From the NCBI RefSeq assembly GCF_001438695.1, contig NZ_JQBH01000004.1, positions 42,614 through 106,613 on the forward strand: a stretch of 64,000 bases of DNA, given 5' to 3'. Below the pieces are notes generated by a model. That model saw nothing but the letters and a program-made list of their open reading frames with translations, searched no databases and had not been told where the DNA came from. The translations under genes were made by a program, and so were the position numbers. Positions 34,171 through 43,958 of the stretch are shown in pieces; the first letter of the stretch is position 1; each line of letters starts with the position of its first letter. The DNA is from Fructobacillus fructosus KCTC 3544. GTDB taxonomy: Bacteria; Bacillota; Bacilli; Lactobacillales; Lactobacillaceae.

Positions 34171-34692
34171 TTAAAGTGAACGGGCAATTGTCAGTACACC
34201 AAAGAAGAAAAGGTAAAAGGCAATTAACCAAACCATCACTGATGCTGCCAATACTGGTGAAAACAACATCAAGAAACCAAAGAAGACTGACAGGCAACCA
34301 AGAACGGTTGTCCAAAAAGCCATACCGCGACTCAAATCGCGAACGGCACGGGCCATGTAGATTTCAAAAATGGCATCCCAAATGAACCAAATAGCAAAGA
34401 AGATACCAATTACTGAAACACCAACGCCCACGTGTCCGATAAAGAGCACGGCAATGACAACATCCAAAATCACTGTGGCTAACCACCAGCCTGAACTTGA
34501 CTGTGCCATTTTACGGTCTGACCAGACTTCATAACCAACAACGGCCGCGTGAATTAAAGCCAGAATTCCAAATAGATATGACAACGAAACCAACGTTGAC
34601 AGAGGTTGCGCATAGATGGCAATCGCCATGACAATGAAAAGAACACCTACTCCAATTGTCCACCAGTTCCGTTGACCCTTATAGTTTTGCAT
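34171..34692 (-). CDS. DUF308 (HdeD-like) membrane protein
   Basis: 173 residues, six membrane segments in three repeated pairs, as in HdeD. WWTIGVGVLFIVMAIAIYAQP begins the first. ATG at 34692 behind GAGGAAG; upstream frame extension has no support. HdeD has been linked to acid resistance in enterobacteria; the role in lactic acid bacteria is not known. Confidence 0.8.
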   Translation of the reverse strand: MQNYKGQRNWWTIGVGVLFIVMAIAIYAQPLSTLVSLSYLFGILALIHAAVVGYEVWSDRKMAQSSSGWWLATVILDVVIAVLFIGHVGVGVSVIGIFFAIWFIWDAIFEIYMARAVRDLSRGMAFWTTVLGCLSVFFGFLMLFSPVLAASVMVWLIAFYLFFFGVLTIARSL

Positions 34693-34807
34693 GGTACTTC
34701 CTCTCAATCCTTTCGAAGTAGTCACTACTTCGTCTGCTTATTCTTTTTCTTTACCCCCTCATTGTAGAACGAAAAGTCGAAATTGTTAACCTTCTTTAGA
34801 AAAGAAA

Positions 34808-34835
34808 TAAAAACAGTCCCTAAAAGGGAGTGTTC
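34808..34835 (-). terminator. Terminator after nox
   Basis: AACAGTCCC (34813-34821) pairs with GGGAGTGTT (34827-34835), with T run on the minus strand. Confidence 0.78.
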
Positions 34836-34839
34836 AACA

Positions 34840-36183
34840 TTAGTTTTCAGATGCTTTAGCAGCTGCTGCCATAGCAACGGATGATACATAGTTAATTGGT
34901 TGATCAAAGTTTGGTTGGAAGAAGAAATCCGTCATTGCTAATTGATCAATCGTCATCTTATTCTCAATGGCTAATGAAACAACGTTCGCTGCCTGTGAAA
35001 TGTCGTGTTCAGAAAGGAAGGCGGCACCAATAATCCGGCGAGTCCCCTTTTCCCAAGTCAAGGAAGCCTTCACCTTGGTTGTTGTCAACATAAAGTCCGG
35101 ACGGTAGTCCTCTTCAATTGTAACCGAATCAGCCTGCAGCCCCTTCTTTTCAGCAGCTTCTGCTGTCAACCCAGTAGCGGCATAGGCCAAGTCATACAAT
35201 TCCACAGCTGACGTTGCTTGTGTACCCTGATAAGCCACCGTGTTCTTTTCGATGTTCTTTCCAACTAGAACACCTTGACGAACGGCATTGGTTGCCAATG
35301 GAATGTAGTCATACTTGCCAGTTGGGTTGTAAAAGACCGTTGCAGCGTCACCAGCGGCGAATACACCTGGAACCGAAGTTTCCATGTATTCGTTCGTTTC
35401 AATCGCCCCGTTGCCCAACATATCGACCTGTCCCTTGAACAAAGTCGTATTTGGCAAGAAACCAATCCCTAGGATGGCGATATCAGCTTCATATGAACCC
35501 TTGTTCGTGTTTACCTTAATCCCGTTGGCCGTTTCTTCAAACGATTCAACCATCTGGTTCAAAGCCAACTGCACACCGTGCTCTTGATAAGCTGATTCAA
35601 AGACGTTTGAAAATTCAGAAGATGTGTTCTTAGCCAATACACGATCCAAACCATCAATCAACGTCACGTCCTTATCGTTAACAGACAGCTGTTCGGCCAA
35701 TTCAGCCCCAATGTAACCAGCCCCGATAATGATTGCGGACTTAATACCTGGTGTCACCTTCTTCAAAGCGTTGGCGTTATCCCAGTTTTTAGAATCAAAG
35801 ACTTTGTCAGAATGGATACCTGGTAGATTTGGCTTGATTGCTTTTGAACCAGTTGTAATCACGATTTTATCGTAATCAGCAGCCTGTTCCTTACCGGAAT
35901 CCAAGTCCTTGTAGACCAAGTGCTTTGCAGCCAAGTCAGCCTTCGTAACTTCCGTCCCCATGTGCATCGTAATGCCTTGAGCAGTTAGTGATTCTGGTGA
36001 TTCGTAAAACATCTTGTCTGGTGATGAAACGTGGTCACCAATCCAAAGAGCAATGCCACATGACAAGAAAGAAACAGTGTGATTCTTCTCAAAAACATCA
36101 ATCTGAGCATCAGGATGCTCTGCTTTAATCTGCTTAGCAGAAAATACACCAGCGTGCGTGGCACCAATAACAGCAACTTTCAT
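34840..36183 (-). CDS. nox: NADH oxidase (H2O-forming type), pyridine nucleotide-disulfide family
   Basis: 447 residues from the ATG behind AAAGGAGTTCGTT. FAD motif VAVIGATHAGVFSAKQI at the N-terminus, active-site Cys42 in SFLSCGIALW, NADH motif SAIIIGAGYIGAELAEQL, second FAD motif VPGVFAAGDAATV. The single redox Cys is characteristic of Nox, NADH peroxidase and CoA-disulfide reductase; without tests the four-electron Nox is the usual call in lactic acid bacteria. It restores NAD+ with oxygen as acceptor. Single gene with own terminator. Confidence 0.85.
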   Translation of the reverse strand: MKVAVIGATHAGVFSAKQIKAEHPDAQIDVFEKNHTVSFLSCGIALWIGDHVSSPDKMFYESPESLTAQGITMHMGTEVTKADLAAKHLVYKDLDSGKEQAADYDKIVITTGSKAIKPNLPGIHSDKVFDSKNWDNANALKKVTPGIKSAIIIGAGYIGAELAEQLSVNDKDVTLIDGLDRVLAKNTSSEFSNVFESAYQEHGVQLALNQMVESFEETANGIKVNTNKGSYEADIAILGIGFLPNTTLFKGQVDMLGNGAIETNEYMETSVPGVFAAGDAATVFYNPTGKYDYIPLATNAVRQGVLVGKNIEKNTVAYQGTQATSAVELYDLAYAATGLTAEAAEKKGLQADSVTIEEDYRPDFMLTTTKVKASLTWEKGTRRIIGAAFLSEHDISQAANVVSLAIENKMTIDQLAMTDFFFQPNFDQPINYVSSVAMAAAAKASEN

Positions 36184-36291
36184 AACGAACTCCTTTGGAA
36201 TTACATTCTTTACATTTGTTAAATTAATTATACAATTTGAAAACACTTTGTCAATGTTTTCACTAGCATTCACAAAGATAACTTTGCATAA

Positions 36292-36317
36292 AAAAAGAGC
36301 ACCCGGAATGGGTACTC
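36292..36317 (-). terminator. Terminator after hup
   Basis: GAGCACCC (36297-36304) pairs with GGGTACTC (36310-36317) with one mismatch, followed by seven T on the minus strand. Confidence 0.82.
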
Positions 36318-36332
36318 AGAAAAAAGAATTTT

Positions 36333-36608
36333 TTACTTAACAGCTTCCTTCAATGCCTTACCAGGCTTGAATGCAGGAACCTTTGATGCAGGAATTTGGA
36401 TTTCTTCCTTTGTTTGTGGGTTGCGTCCCTTACGGGCTGCACGTTCACGAACTTCGAAGTTACCGAAGCCAATCAATTGAACCTTTTCGCCCTTCTTCAA
36501 AGCGTCTTCGATTGATGACAAGACAGCGGCAACAGCCTTGTCTGCATCCTTCTTAGTTAAACCAGTCTTCATTGCGACTGAATCGATCAATTCTTGCTTG
36601 TTTGCCAT
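36333..36608 (-). CDS. hup: DNA-binding protein HU
   Basis: 91 residues, nucleoid protein. [24 protein letters not shown] begins the helical dimer core; [44 protein letters not shown] is the DNA-wrapping arm and end. ATG behind AAGGAG. The leader upstream, about 36625-36720, contains a hairpin GGAA-GCTAC-GTAGC-TTCC (about 36667-36695) that could stabilise the message. Confidence 0.96.
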   Translation of the reverse strand: MANKQELIDSVAMKTGLTKKDADKAVAAVLSSIEDALKKGEKVQLIGFGNFEVRERAARKGRNPQTKEEIQIPASKVPAFKPGKALKEAVK

Positions 36609-36789
36609 TCCTAATCTCCTTGAAATACTTAATTTAGAATACTCAACGGCGTGACAATCGTCCGCGAGCTGGGAACGCTACCGTAGCAACTTCCATATGA
36701 CAAGCTTAGCACAACTAAATTAAAATGTGTAGCATAAACCCATAAATTTAACACTTGAAACGTTAATTTAACAGGCTTTTCGGTCGATT

Positions 36790-38100
36790 TTACTTTCGTT
36801 GCCGAATAATTAACTTAATTGGCGTACCTGAAAAGTCAAATGCCGAGCGGATTTGGTTTTCCAAGAAACGTTGATATGAAAAATGCATTAATTCCACATC
36901 GTTAACAAAGACCACGATGGTTGGTGGCGCCACGGCAACTTGCGTAGCATAGTACACACGTAAGCGTCGTCCGTTGTCCGTTGGTGCCGGATTCGTTGCT
37001 AAGGCATCCATCAAAACATCATTCAACATCGAAGAAGAAATCCGCTTATTATGGTTATCGTTAACTGACAAAATCAAATCAGGCAATCGATCCAACCGTT
37101 GCTTAGTTTTAGCGGAAACAAAGACAATCGGTGCATAGTCCAAAAACTTGAATCGATCTCGAATCATGTTTTCAAAATCTTGCATGGTATGTGTGTCTTT
37201 TTCAATTGCATCCCACTTATTGACGACAATCACAATGGCTTTACCAGCATCATGGGCATAGCCAGCCACGTGCGTGTCTTGATCGCGAATACCCGTTTCT
37301 GCATCCAAAACCATCAAGACAACTTCAGAATCGTCAATCGCTTTCATCGCACGCATTACGGAGTACTTTTCAGTATTTTCGTACACTTTTCCACGCTTAC
37401 GAATACCAGCCGTGTCAACCATAACGAATTCATCACCCTCTGGGGTCATGAAACGGGTATCAATGGCGTCACGGGTCGTTCCCTCGATATTGGAAACAAT
37501 CATCCGGTCTTCGCCAAGGATAGCGTTAACAATCGATGATTTTCCAACGTTTGGCCGTCCAATAATGGAGAAGCGAACAGCTTCATCATCCTGAACCGCT
37601 GCTTCATCAGGAAAGTTTTTAACAACCTGATCTAGCACGTCCCCTAATCCAATTCCGTGGGAACCAGAGACAGGATAAGGATCGCCTAATCCCAAGGAAT
37701 AAAAGTCATAAATATCTGAACGCATTTCAGGATTATCTACCTTGTTAACGGCCAATACCACGGGCTTATCCGCTCCGTATAGCAAGTTAGCAACGGCTTG
37801 ATCATCCGCTGTTAATCCTTCCCGTCCAGAAACGACCATCACAATGACGTCCGCTTCATCAATGGCCACTTCAACTTGACCACGAATCTCCGTTAGAAAC
37901 GGGGCATTCCCCATCTCTAGTCCCCCGGTGTCAATTACACGAAAGTCGTAGTTCAACCATTCTGCGCGAGCGTACAGACGGTCACGGGTTACCCCTGGCT
38001 TATCTTCAACAATGGCCATTCGTTCCCCGACAATACGGTTAAAGAGCGTTGACTTACCGACGTTTGGTCGGCCGACAACAGCTACAACTGGTGCTGCCAT
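36790..38100 (-). CDS. der: Ribosome biogenesis GTPase Der (EngA)
   Basis: 436 residues from the ATG behind AAAGGAG. Two GTPase domains: G1 [12 protein letters not shown] and [13 protein letters not shown]3 DTGGLE and [10 protein letters not shown]4 NKVD and NKWD. A KH-like domain closes the protein. It helps 50S subunit assembly. Sits between hup and rpsA as in related genomes. Confidence 0.97.
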   Translation of the reverse strand: MAAPVVAVVGRPNVGKSTLFNRIVGERMAIVEDKPGVTRDRLYARAEWLNYDFRVIDTGGLEMGNAPFLTEIRGQVEVAIDEADVIVMVVSGREGLTADDQAVANLLYGADKPVVLAVNKVDNPEMRSDIYDFYSLGLGDPYPVSGSHGIGLGDVLDQVVKNFPDEAAVQDDEAVRFSIIGRPNVGKSSIVNAILGEDRMIVSNIEGTTRDAIDTRFMTPEGDEFVMVDTAGIRKRGKVYENTEKYSVMRAMKAIDDSEVVLMVLDAETGIRDQDTHVAGYAHDAGKAIVIVVNKWDAIEKDTHTMQDFENMIRDRFKFLDYAPIVFVSAKTKQRLDRLPDLILSVNDNHNKRISSSMLNDVLMDALATNPAPTDNGRRLRVYYATQVAVAPPTIVVFVNDVELMHFSYQRFLENQIRSAFDFSGTPIKLIIRQRK

Positions 38101-38123
38101 AATCTGCTCCTTTCTTTTCAATA

Positions 38124-38151
38124 AAAAAAGACTGGCAAGCCAGCCTTTTTA
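38124..38151 (-). terminator. Terminator between rpsA and der
   Basis: GACTGGC (38130-38136) pairs with GCCAGCC (38139-38145), with T run on the minus strand. Confidence 0.75.
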
Positions 38152-38158
38152 TGTCATC

Positions 38159-39349
38159 TTACAACTTGTCGCCAAAGATGTCGCCCAAAGTAGCGGCGCC
38201 TTCGTCTTCTTGTTGGTAAGCAGCAACATCGGCACGTGAAGCACCGTGTGAATCTTCGTTATCTTCACGCTTGTTAGCAGGCTTTTCTTCCAAAGCCTTC
38301 ATTGACAATGAGATACGTTCTTCTTGTGGCTTAACGTCCAAGACCTGAACCTTCACCTTGTCACCTGACTTCAAAACGTCAGCTGGGTTTTCAACACGCT
38401 TGTGTGAAATTTGTGAAACGTGAACCAAACCTTCGATACCTGGGAAGATTTCAACGAATGCACCGAAGTCCTTAACACGCTTAACCGTTCCTTCAAGAAC
38501 AGTACCAGCAGGTGCCTTTTCAGCAACTTCATCCCATGGTCCTGGTTGTGTTGCCTTAATTGACAATGAGATACGGCCACGTTCAGTGTCCAAGGCCAAA
38601 ATCTTAACATTAACCTTTTCACCCTTTGACAAAACGTCAGCTGGGTTCTTCACACGGTCGTGTGAGATTTCTGAAACGTGAACCAAACCATCCACGCCGC
38701 CCAAGTCAACGAAAGCACCAAAGTCAGTCAAACGAGCAACTGTTCCTTCAACCACTTCACCAACCGTCAAACGTGAGAAGGCTTCTTGCAACTTTTCAGC
38801 ACGTTCTTGTGCAGCAACGGCCTTACGTGACAAAATCAAACGAGCCTTGGCTGGATCGATTTCGATTACTTCTGCCTTGATGTCTTGTCCCTTGAATTGG
38901 TTCAAGTCAGACACAAAACGTTCTGCAACCATTGATGCAGGCACGAATCCACGGATTCCAGCAACATCAACAATCAAACCACCGCGAACGGCGTTCAATA
39001 CTGTGGCGTCAACAACGTCACCTTCGCCAAATGAAAGCTTTTCCCAAGCCTTACGGGCTTCCAAGCGCTTCTTTGACAAGAGGTAAGCAACCCCTTCCTT
39101 GTCTGACGTAACGTTTGAAACGACAACCGTTTCGATTGTGTCGCCAACCTTCAAGTCGTCGGCCAAGTTGACGCTACGATCGTCAGAGTACTCACGCGCT
39201 GGCACAACTCCTTCTTCACCGGTATGCAAGCCGATAACTGCTTGGTTATCGTTGTCGATGGCCAAAACTTCACCAGTTACGACATCGCCCACCTTAATTT
39301 GATCAGCACTTTCCAGAGCTGCTAGTAATTCGCTGTTTGTATCACTCAT
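38159..39349 (-). CDS. rpsA: Ribosomal protein S1 homologue, four S1 domains
   Basis: 396 residues, shorter than the six-domain enterobacterial protein and typical of Firmicutes. Four S1 repeats start near residues 20, 105, 190 and 280, the last two with VARLTDFGAFVDLGGVDGLVHVSEIS and VKRVKDFGAFVEIFPGIEGLVHVSQIS. An acidic tail follows. Binds mRNA and aids translation initiation. ATG behind AGGAGG. Confidence 0.95.
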   Translation of the reverse strand: MSDTNSELLAALESADQIKVGDVVTGEVLAIDNDNQAVIGLHTGEEGVVPAREYSDDRSVNLADDLKVGDTIETVVVSNVTSDKEGVAYLLSKKRLEARKAWEKLSFGEGDVVDATVLNAVRGGLIVDVAGIRGFVPASMVAERFVSDLNQFKGQDIKAEVIEIDPAKARLILSRKAVAAQERAEKLQEAFSRLTVGEVVEGTVARLTDFGAFVDLGGVDGLVHVSEISHDRVKNPADVLSKGEKVNVKILALDTERGRISLSIKATQPGPWDEVAEKAPAGTVLEGTVKRVKDFGAFVEIFPGIEGLVHVSQISHKRVENPADVLKSGDKVKVQVLDVKPQEERISLSMKALEEKPANKREDNEDSHGASRADVAAYQQEDEGAATLGDIFGDKL

Positions 39350-39524
39350 GACGTCAAACGTCCTCCTACATTTACACTTATAAGGGTATTTTATCAGAGC
39401 TTGCTAACTTTTCCTAGTAAAAATAGAAAAAATTATTCGAAGTCCTTTTTTAGACTCCAGCCAATTCCCCTCAAACACACTTATTACTACTATTCTAGCA
39501 GGTTCAACTACTATTGCCAAATAA

Positions 39525-39550
39525 AAAAGCACCAGATCAACTCTGGTGCT
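39525..39550 (-). terminator. Terminator overlapping the end of cmk
   Basis: AGCACCAGA (39528-39536) pairs with TCTGGTGCT (39542-39550). The cmk stop codon is inside the loop, so the last codons form the stem. Confidence 0.85.
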
Positions 39551-40217
39551 CCTCGATAATCGTTTTAATTTTAGCAACAACTTGATCAATGCCAATACCA
39601 GTTGTATCAACAACAATCGCATCATCAGCCTTCGTTAACGGTGAAATGGCACGGTGTGAATCCTTATAATCACGTGCTTCAATTTCCTCTTTCAACGTCT
39701 TCAAGTCAACTGCCATTCCCTTTTGCTTATTTTCTTTATAGCGTCGCTCGGCTCGTTCATCAACAGAGGCCACGAGGAAAATCTTAACTTGAGCATTGGG
39801 TAAAACCGTCGTTCCGATATCACGGCCATCCATAATGACTGGATTTTTTTCCGTCATTTCACGTTGCTTATCCACCATGTCTTTTCGAACAGCAGCGTAG
39901 GAAGAAACGAGCGAAACGTTATTGGTGGTTTCCGTTGAGCGAATTTCATTGGTCACCTCTTGTCCATTCAAGAAAACGCGTTGAACAGGGGTTCCGGGCC
40001 TGAATTCAATGGTAATTTTAGGCAACAAAGCGGTAATACCTGCCTCGTCTTCATAAGAAAGACCCGCCTTTTTAGCAGCCACGGTGACTGCTCGATACAT
40101 GGCACCGGTATCCACATAAACAAAGTGGAGATTCTGGGCAAGTATTTTGGCAATCGTTGACTTACCAGCCGAGGCTGGCCCATCAATGGCAACTTGAAAA
40201 AAAGCGGGTTTTGTCAT
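39537..40217 (-). CDS. cmk: Cytidylate kinase
   Basis: 226 residues. Phosphorylates CMP and dCMP. P-loop [16 protein letters not shown], then [28 protein letters not shown] and [18 protein letters not shown]. The reading frame closes within the terminator hairpin. Upstream is the LysM gene 19 nt away; same operon order is common in the family. Confidence 0.97.
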   Translation of the reverse strand: MTKPAFFQVAIDGPASAGKSTIAKILAQNLHFVYVDTGAMYRAVTVAAKKAGLSYEDEAGITALLPKITIEFRPGTPVQRVFLNGQEVTNEIRSTETTNNVSLVSSYAAVRKDMVDKQREMTEKNPVIMDGRDIGTTVLPNAQVKIFLVASVDERAERRYKENKQKGMAVDLKTLKEEIEARDYKDSHRAISPLTKADDAIVVDTTGIGIDQVVAKIKTIIEEHQS

Positions 40218-40236
40218 GATTATTTACTGCTTTCAA

Positions 40237-40764
40237 TTACTTAATTCGCAAGGACTGTCCGGCATACTGTGAATAGTTCGTCGTCGTCACACCAGGGTTC
40301 AACGCTACAATGTTAGCCGGTGAAGTGTTATGGGTAATGGCAAAGTTGTAAAGCGTTTGGCCCGTACCCAAGACCGCCGTATTGGCATTAGCAGAAGCGG
40401 CAGCTTCTTGGCTTTGTGAAGAGGCAGCGGCTGCAGACGATGATTCGGCAGCTGAACTCGATGAGGATTCAGCCGATGAAACAGCACTCTGACTATCTGC
40501 TTGGTCATTATCTTGGCTAGTGGCAGACTGGCTCTTAGCGTTTTGCTTATCGGTTTTCTTTGTTGAACTAGTCGTTGACTTCGCTAACTTTGGCTGGTTC
40601 TTAACCATACCATAGACTGGTGCAGAGGCCAAAAGGAAAAGTGAAAGAAAAACTAGAAAAACTAACAGTCCTCCATGATTCTTATTTCCTGTTGGCTTCT
40701 TTTCTTTTTTGGGTTCATCAAAGCGGTTCTTACGTGATAGAACCGTTGCGCCATCGTTATTCAT
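40237..40764 (-). CDS. LysM domain membrane-anchored protein
   Basis: 175 residues. Cytoplasmic N-terminus of about 30 residues (RKNRFDEPKKEKKPTGN), one membrane segment at residues 33-54, a long Ser/Ala/Gln-rich linker, and a LysM domain over the last 45 residues (LGTGQTLYNFAITHNTSPANIVALNPG). LysM binds peptidoglycan. It resembles the LysM protein usually found between cmk and ribU or recQ genes in Leuconostoc-type genomes. Function probably cell-wall related. Confidence 0.85.
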   Translation of the reverse strand: MNNDGATVLSRKNRFDEPKKEKKPTGNKNHGGLLVFLVFLSLFLLASAPVYGMVKNQPKLAKSTTSSTKKTDKQNAKSQSATSQDNDQADSQSAVSSAESSSSSAAESSSAAAASSQSQEAAASANANTAVLGTGQTLYNFAITHNTSPANIVALNPGVTTTNYSQYAGQSLRIK

Positions 40765-40835
40765 TGGCTATCCCTCCAATTTCATTCGTGCTTTTAGTCT
40801 AACACGAATTTTCAAAGGAAATTGATAACCTTTTC

Positions 40836-41423
40836 TTAAGGTTGAAACGTTTTCTTAAAAGGTGACAAGGCCTTTACAACCGCTAAACTAGCGACTGCCC
40901 AAACCAGTCCCTCGATCAAATTAAAGGGAAGCACCATTCCCCACAGGTACTGTGGAATACCGATAAACTTTGCAATATCGAAGTGGGCCATTGAGGAATA
41001 CAGTGGAATCCCCCAAACGATGTTAGCCACAATGGCAATCAACGTCATGAACACAATGGCCACTAGTAGGGCAAGACTTTGCTTAACAACTGGGCGTTGT
41101 TCCTTGATGACGGGCAATGCCAGCACAATGACATAGGCAAATAGGAAGGCCCAAGCCACCAAGAAATTCATTGGCATACCAATATAAGTATTAACACCCT
41201 CATTAAAAATAATGACTTTCAGCAAAGTCCTGACAATCAGTAGCAAAGTTGCTGAGCCAATCCCATACCAAGTTAAGGCGAGAAAGGCCGGCACAATTGA
41301 AAAGTCAATTTTCAAAAACGAAGCAGCCGGCAGAATTGCCACCTTGGGGAAAATGGTCAAGGCAAAAGAGATCGCCGTTAAGACCGAGAGAATCGTTAAC
41401 CGTTTTGTCGCGTGATTGTTCAT
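40836..41423 (-). CDS. ribU: Riboflavin ECF transporter S component RibU
   Basis: 195 residues, six membrane segments. RLTILSVLTAISFALTIFP, LKIDFSIVPAFLALTWYG and the GMPMNFLVAWAF segment are typical of RibU. The ATG behind AAAAGGAG at 41423 is preferred; a longer frame runs into the riboswitch. An FMN riboswitch precedes it, confirming the substrate class. Confidence 0.95.
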   Translation of the reverse strand: MNNHATKRLTILSVLTAISFALTIFPKVAILPAASFLKIDFSIVPAFLALTWYGIGSATLLLIVRTLLKVIIFNEGVNTYIGMPMNFLVAWAFLFAYVIVLALPVIKEQRPVVKQSLALLVAIVFMTLIAIVANIVWGIPLYSSMAHFDIAKFIGIPQYLWGMVLPFNLIEGLVWAVASLAVVKALSPFKKTFQP

Positions 41424-41444
41424 TTTATACTCCTTTTTTAGCCA

Positions 41445-41645
41445 TAAAAAAATGGCCTTGATCTCACGCGGGGCAAAATAAAGGCCAGCCAAAAAAGACT
41501 GTCTTTAAACTTCTTTATACCCGACTGTACGGTCGGCTCTGGATTCTCACCAAATCAACTGCAAAAGCAGGTCACGGGCTTATCAGTATAACTGCATCAC
41601 CGCCGGTTGGGACTTGCACCCGACCCCGAAGTTCTATTTAGTTGA
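41445..41645 (-). promoter_or_regulatory. FMN riboswitch of ribU
   Basis: Minus-strand RFN element at about 41513-41634 with CTTCGGGGTCGGGTG, CCCAACCGGCGGTGATG, AGCCCGTGACC, GATTTGGTGAGAATCCA and GAGCCGAC in order. It ends in a terminator: TGGCCTT (41453-41459) with AAGGCCA (41481-41487), then seven T. FMN should close expression of the riboflavin importer. Confidence 0.96.
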
Positions 41646-41695
41646 ACAAATAATAGTCTAGCATACCTTTGCAAAAGTGCAAGACAAAATCAATG

Positions 41696-41727
41696 AAAAA
41701 AGGACGCTAACTAGCATCCTTTTTTCA
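41696..41727 (-). terminator. Terminator after rluB
   Basis: AAGGACGCTA pairs with TAGCATCCTT (41700-41721) around AC with one wobble; T run on the minus strand. Confidence 0.82.
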
Positions 41728-41746
41728 TCAAATAAGAACCGATTAA

Positions 41747-42496
41747 CTACTTCCGACGCATGTAACGGTAGTCCCCGGACTTTAGTCGCTTCACTTCATC
41801 GTGACTTAAATCACGGTAATCCCCAGCTTGTAAGCCCATTAAATCCAAAAAGGCGTAGCGGTCACGACGCAACTTCTCAACTGGATACCCCACCTTTTGG
41901 AGCATATCCTTCACTTGGTGATTACGCCCCTCATGAATGGTAATGGTAATAAACGAAACCTTTCGATCCTGATCGACTTTTTCAATCGCCACGCGAGCTG
42001 GAGCCGTTTTGCGACCGTTCAGCATGATTCCACGCTTAAGCGGAGCCAAGTCGGCCATGTTCGCTAACCCTTTTACCTTAGCCGTATAAACCTTGTCAAC
42101 CTTGCCCTTAGGGTGCATCAACTGGTTGGCCAGGTCGCCGTCGTTTGTCATGATCAAGACACCCGTTGTATCGTAATCTAACCGACCAACGGGATAGACC
42201 CGGGCATCAACATCCGTTAACAGATCAACGACTGTCTGTCGCCCCTTGTCATCCGAAGCAGTTGTCACAACACCACGGGGTTTGTTCAATAAATAATAGA
42301 CTTTTTTCTCTGAACCATCCAATGGGACACCGTCTACCTTCACTTCATCGCCATGACGAACCTTCGTTCCAAGCTTGGTCACTTGCTGACCGTTGACAGC
42401 CACACGTCCTTCTAAAATAATTTTTTCCGCTGCTCGTCTCGAAGCAATCCCTGCCTGAGCAATCACTTTTTGCAAACGTTCTTCTTTTTCAAGCAT
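41747..42496 (-). CDS. rluB: rRNA pseudouridine synthase, RsuA/RluB family
   Basis: 249 residues. S4-like RNA-binding domain at the start (RLQKVIAQAGIASRRAAEKIILEGRVAVNGQ), then the catalytic motif YPVGRLDYDTTGVLIMTNDGDL with the Asp nucleophile. By synteny with scpB the target is probably the 23S rRNA site of RluB. Fourth position of the xerD-ribT-scpA-scpB-rluB operon. Confidence 0.95.
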   Translation of the reverse strand: MLEKEERLQKVIAQAGIASRRAAEKIILEGRVAVNGQQVTKLGTKVRHGDEVKVDGVPLDGSEKKVYYLLNKPRGVVTTASDDKGRQTVVDLLTDVDARVYPVGRLDYDTTGVLIMTNDGDLANQLMHPKGKVDKVYTAKVKGLANMADLAPLKRGIMLNGRKTAPARVAIEKVDQDRKVSFITITIHEGRNHQVKDMLQKVGYPVEKLRRDRYAFLDLMGLQAGDYRDLSHDEVKRLKSGDYRYMRRK

Positions 42497-42529
42497 ATTT
42501 CTTCCTCTCGTCTGTTCGAAACCGAACGC

Positions 42530-43153
42530 CTAGTCTGACTCACGGCTCTGCTCAGACTCTTTTTCATCAGCTAATTTATCACCATTTTCATCGATATCAT
42601 CAAAGAGCGCGAGTTCATCTCGTTGTTCATCAGACAAAATCACATCATGTATATCGGGAAGTTCGGGCAAATCACCCAATGAACCTAAACCAAAGTAGTC
42701 CAAGAAATCAGCCGTTGTTCCGTATAAAATTGGTCGACCAATTTCTTCCTTACGGCCGACCGCCTCGATTAATTGATGTAACTGTAATTTCTGGATAGTA
42801 CCAGCTGACCGCACGCCACGAATTTGGTCAATTTCCACACGGGTAATGGGTTGCTGGTAGGCAATAATCACTAACGTTTCCAACTGTGGTTGCGTCAACT
42901 TACTGTTAACAGGCAAATCAAAGTACGCCGAAACGACTTTTCCAAAAGCCGGTTTGGTCACCAAAACATAACGACCATCGGCTGATCGAATGGTCAGTGA
43001 CCCCTCGTTGTCATTTAATTTTTGCCAAAGTTCGTCAACCAAGCCTGGAATAGCGCCCTTATCATAATCAGTTAACTTAGCTAGTTCGGCAGCCGAAAGG
43101 CCGTCCTCCCCTGCCACAAAGAGCAGGGCTTCAATTTGCGAAATCGCGTTCAT
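42530..43153 (-). CDS. scpB: Segregation and condensation protein B
   Basis: 207 residues. Winged-helix kleisin partner of SMC. ISQIEALLFVAGEDGLSAAELA, LTQPQLETLVIIAYQQPITRVEIDQIRGVRS and RPILYGTTADFLDYFGLGSLGDLPELP are conserved ScpB parts. Acidic C-terminal tail. Overlaps scpA by 23 nt. Confidence 0.96.
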   Translation of the reverse strand: MNAISQIEALLFVAGEDGLSAAELAKLTDYDKGAIPGLVDELWQKLNDNEGSLTIRSADGRYVLVTKPAFGKVVSAYFDLPVNSKLTQPQLETLVIIAYQQPITRVEIDQIRGVRSAGTIQKLQLHQLIEAVGRKEEIGRPILYGTTADFLDYFGLGSLGDLPELPDIHDVILSDEQRDELALFDDIDENGDKLADEKESEQSRESD

Positions 43154-43958
43154 GTTCCACCGCTTTAATTAAAATTTCGTCTCGTAAGTCAGCTTGCCAG
43201 ATAGTCAGTTGCTTTTCTTTGGACAGTTCTAACAAACCTAAAAAAGTCATTACTAACCGCTCAGCATCGTATAGCCCATCAAAAAGAGCGGTAAAGGTGA
43301 GCGATTCATTCTTTGGAATCGCCACTAACTTTTCTTTGATGGTACGAATGCCATCCCCAATCGTGAACGATTCAGAGCGAACCTGCCGTTTTCGAGGGAC
43401 CAAGTCCTTTTGCCTGGCAATGACATTGTCAAAAGCCAACTGCAAATCAACCAATGAAAGGCCCGGTGCCAAGGTGAGTTGGCGACTGTCCATCTGGTCC
43501 TCATCTTCAACCATGGCAGGACGTCCAAAGGACTTCATCCCCACCTCTTGCCGTTCATCGAAAAAAGTCGCTGCTTGCTGATAACGCTGATAAACGAGCA
43601 AACGATTAATCAACTCCTGCTTAGGATCTAATTCACCATCGTCTTCTAACTGCTCATCCTCAATTTCTGGCTGCGGGAGCAGGTCATTTGACTTCAAGCG
43701 GATCAACTTGGCTGCCATCACAAGGTACTCAGCCGCCACGTCCAATTGCATGGCTTGCTGATCCTTAATAAAAGACAGGTACTGCTCCGTCACTTGGGCA
43801 ATGGGCAGCGCCAAAATGTCCATTTCATGTTTTTTGATCAAATGCAGCAGTAGGTCGAGCGGCCCTTCAAAGTCGGTAATTTTGATTGTCAGATTGACCG
43901 GATTAATAGTGCTTTCTCCATTTATCGATGGCCGTTTGCGTATCAAAAGTCCCAACAA
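43131..43958 (-). CDS. scpA: Segregation and condensation protein A
   Basis: Kleisin subunit of the SMC-ScpAB complex for chromosome organisation. ITDFEGPLDLLLHLIKKHEMDILALPIAQVTEQYL marks the N-terminal domain, AAEYLVMAAKLIRLKSNDLLP follows, and the C-terminal winged helix ends the protein. No ATG is available in the expected place. Two choices: TTG at 43958 behind AAGGA (275 residues, overlapping ribT by 56 nt), or ATT at 43907 behind GGAG, which overlaps the ribT stop (ATTAA) and gives the usual N-terminal length. I list the longer form. Confidence 0.93.
   Translation of the reverse strand: MLGLLIRKRPSINGESTINPVNLTIKITDFEGPLDLLLHLIKKHEMDILALPIAQVTEQYLSFIKDQQAMQLDVAAEYLVMAAKLIRLKSNDLLPQPEIEDEQLEDDGELDPKQELINRLLVYQRYQQAATFFDERQEVGMKSFGRPAMVEDEDQMDSRQLTLAPGLSLVDLQLAFDNVIARQKDLVPRKRQVRSESFTIGDGIRTIKEKLVAIPKNESLTFTALFDGLYDAERLVMTFLGLLELSKEKQLTIWQADLRDEILIKAVEHERDFAN

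Noticed and set aside
36625..36720. Ribosomal or nucleoid-protein riboregulator in the hup leader.
   Set aside because: One hairpin is clear but no competing structure or binding-site mimic could be made out.
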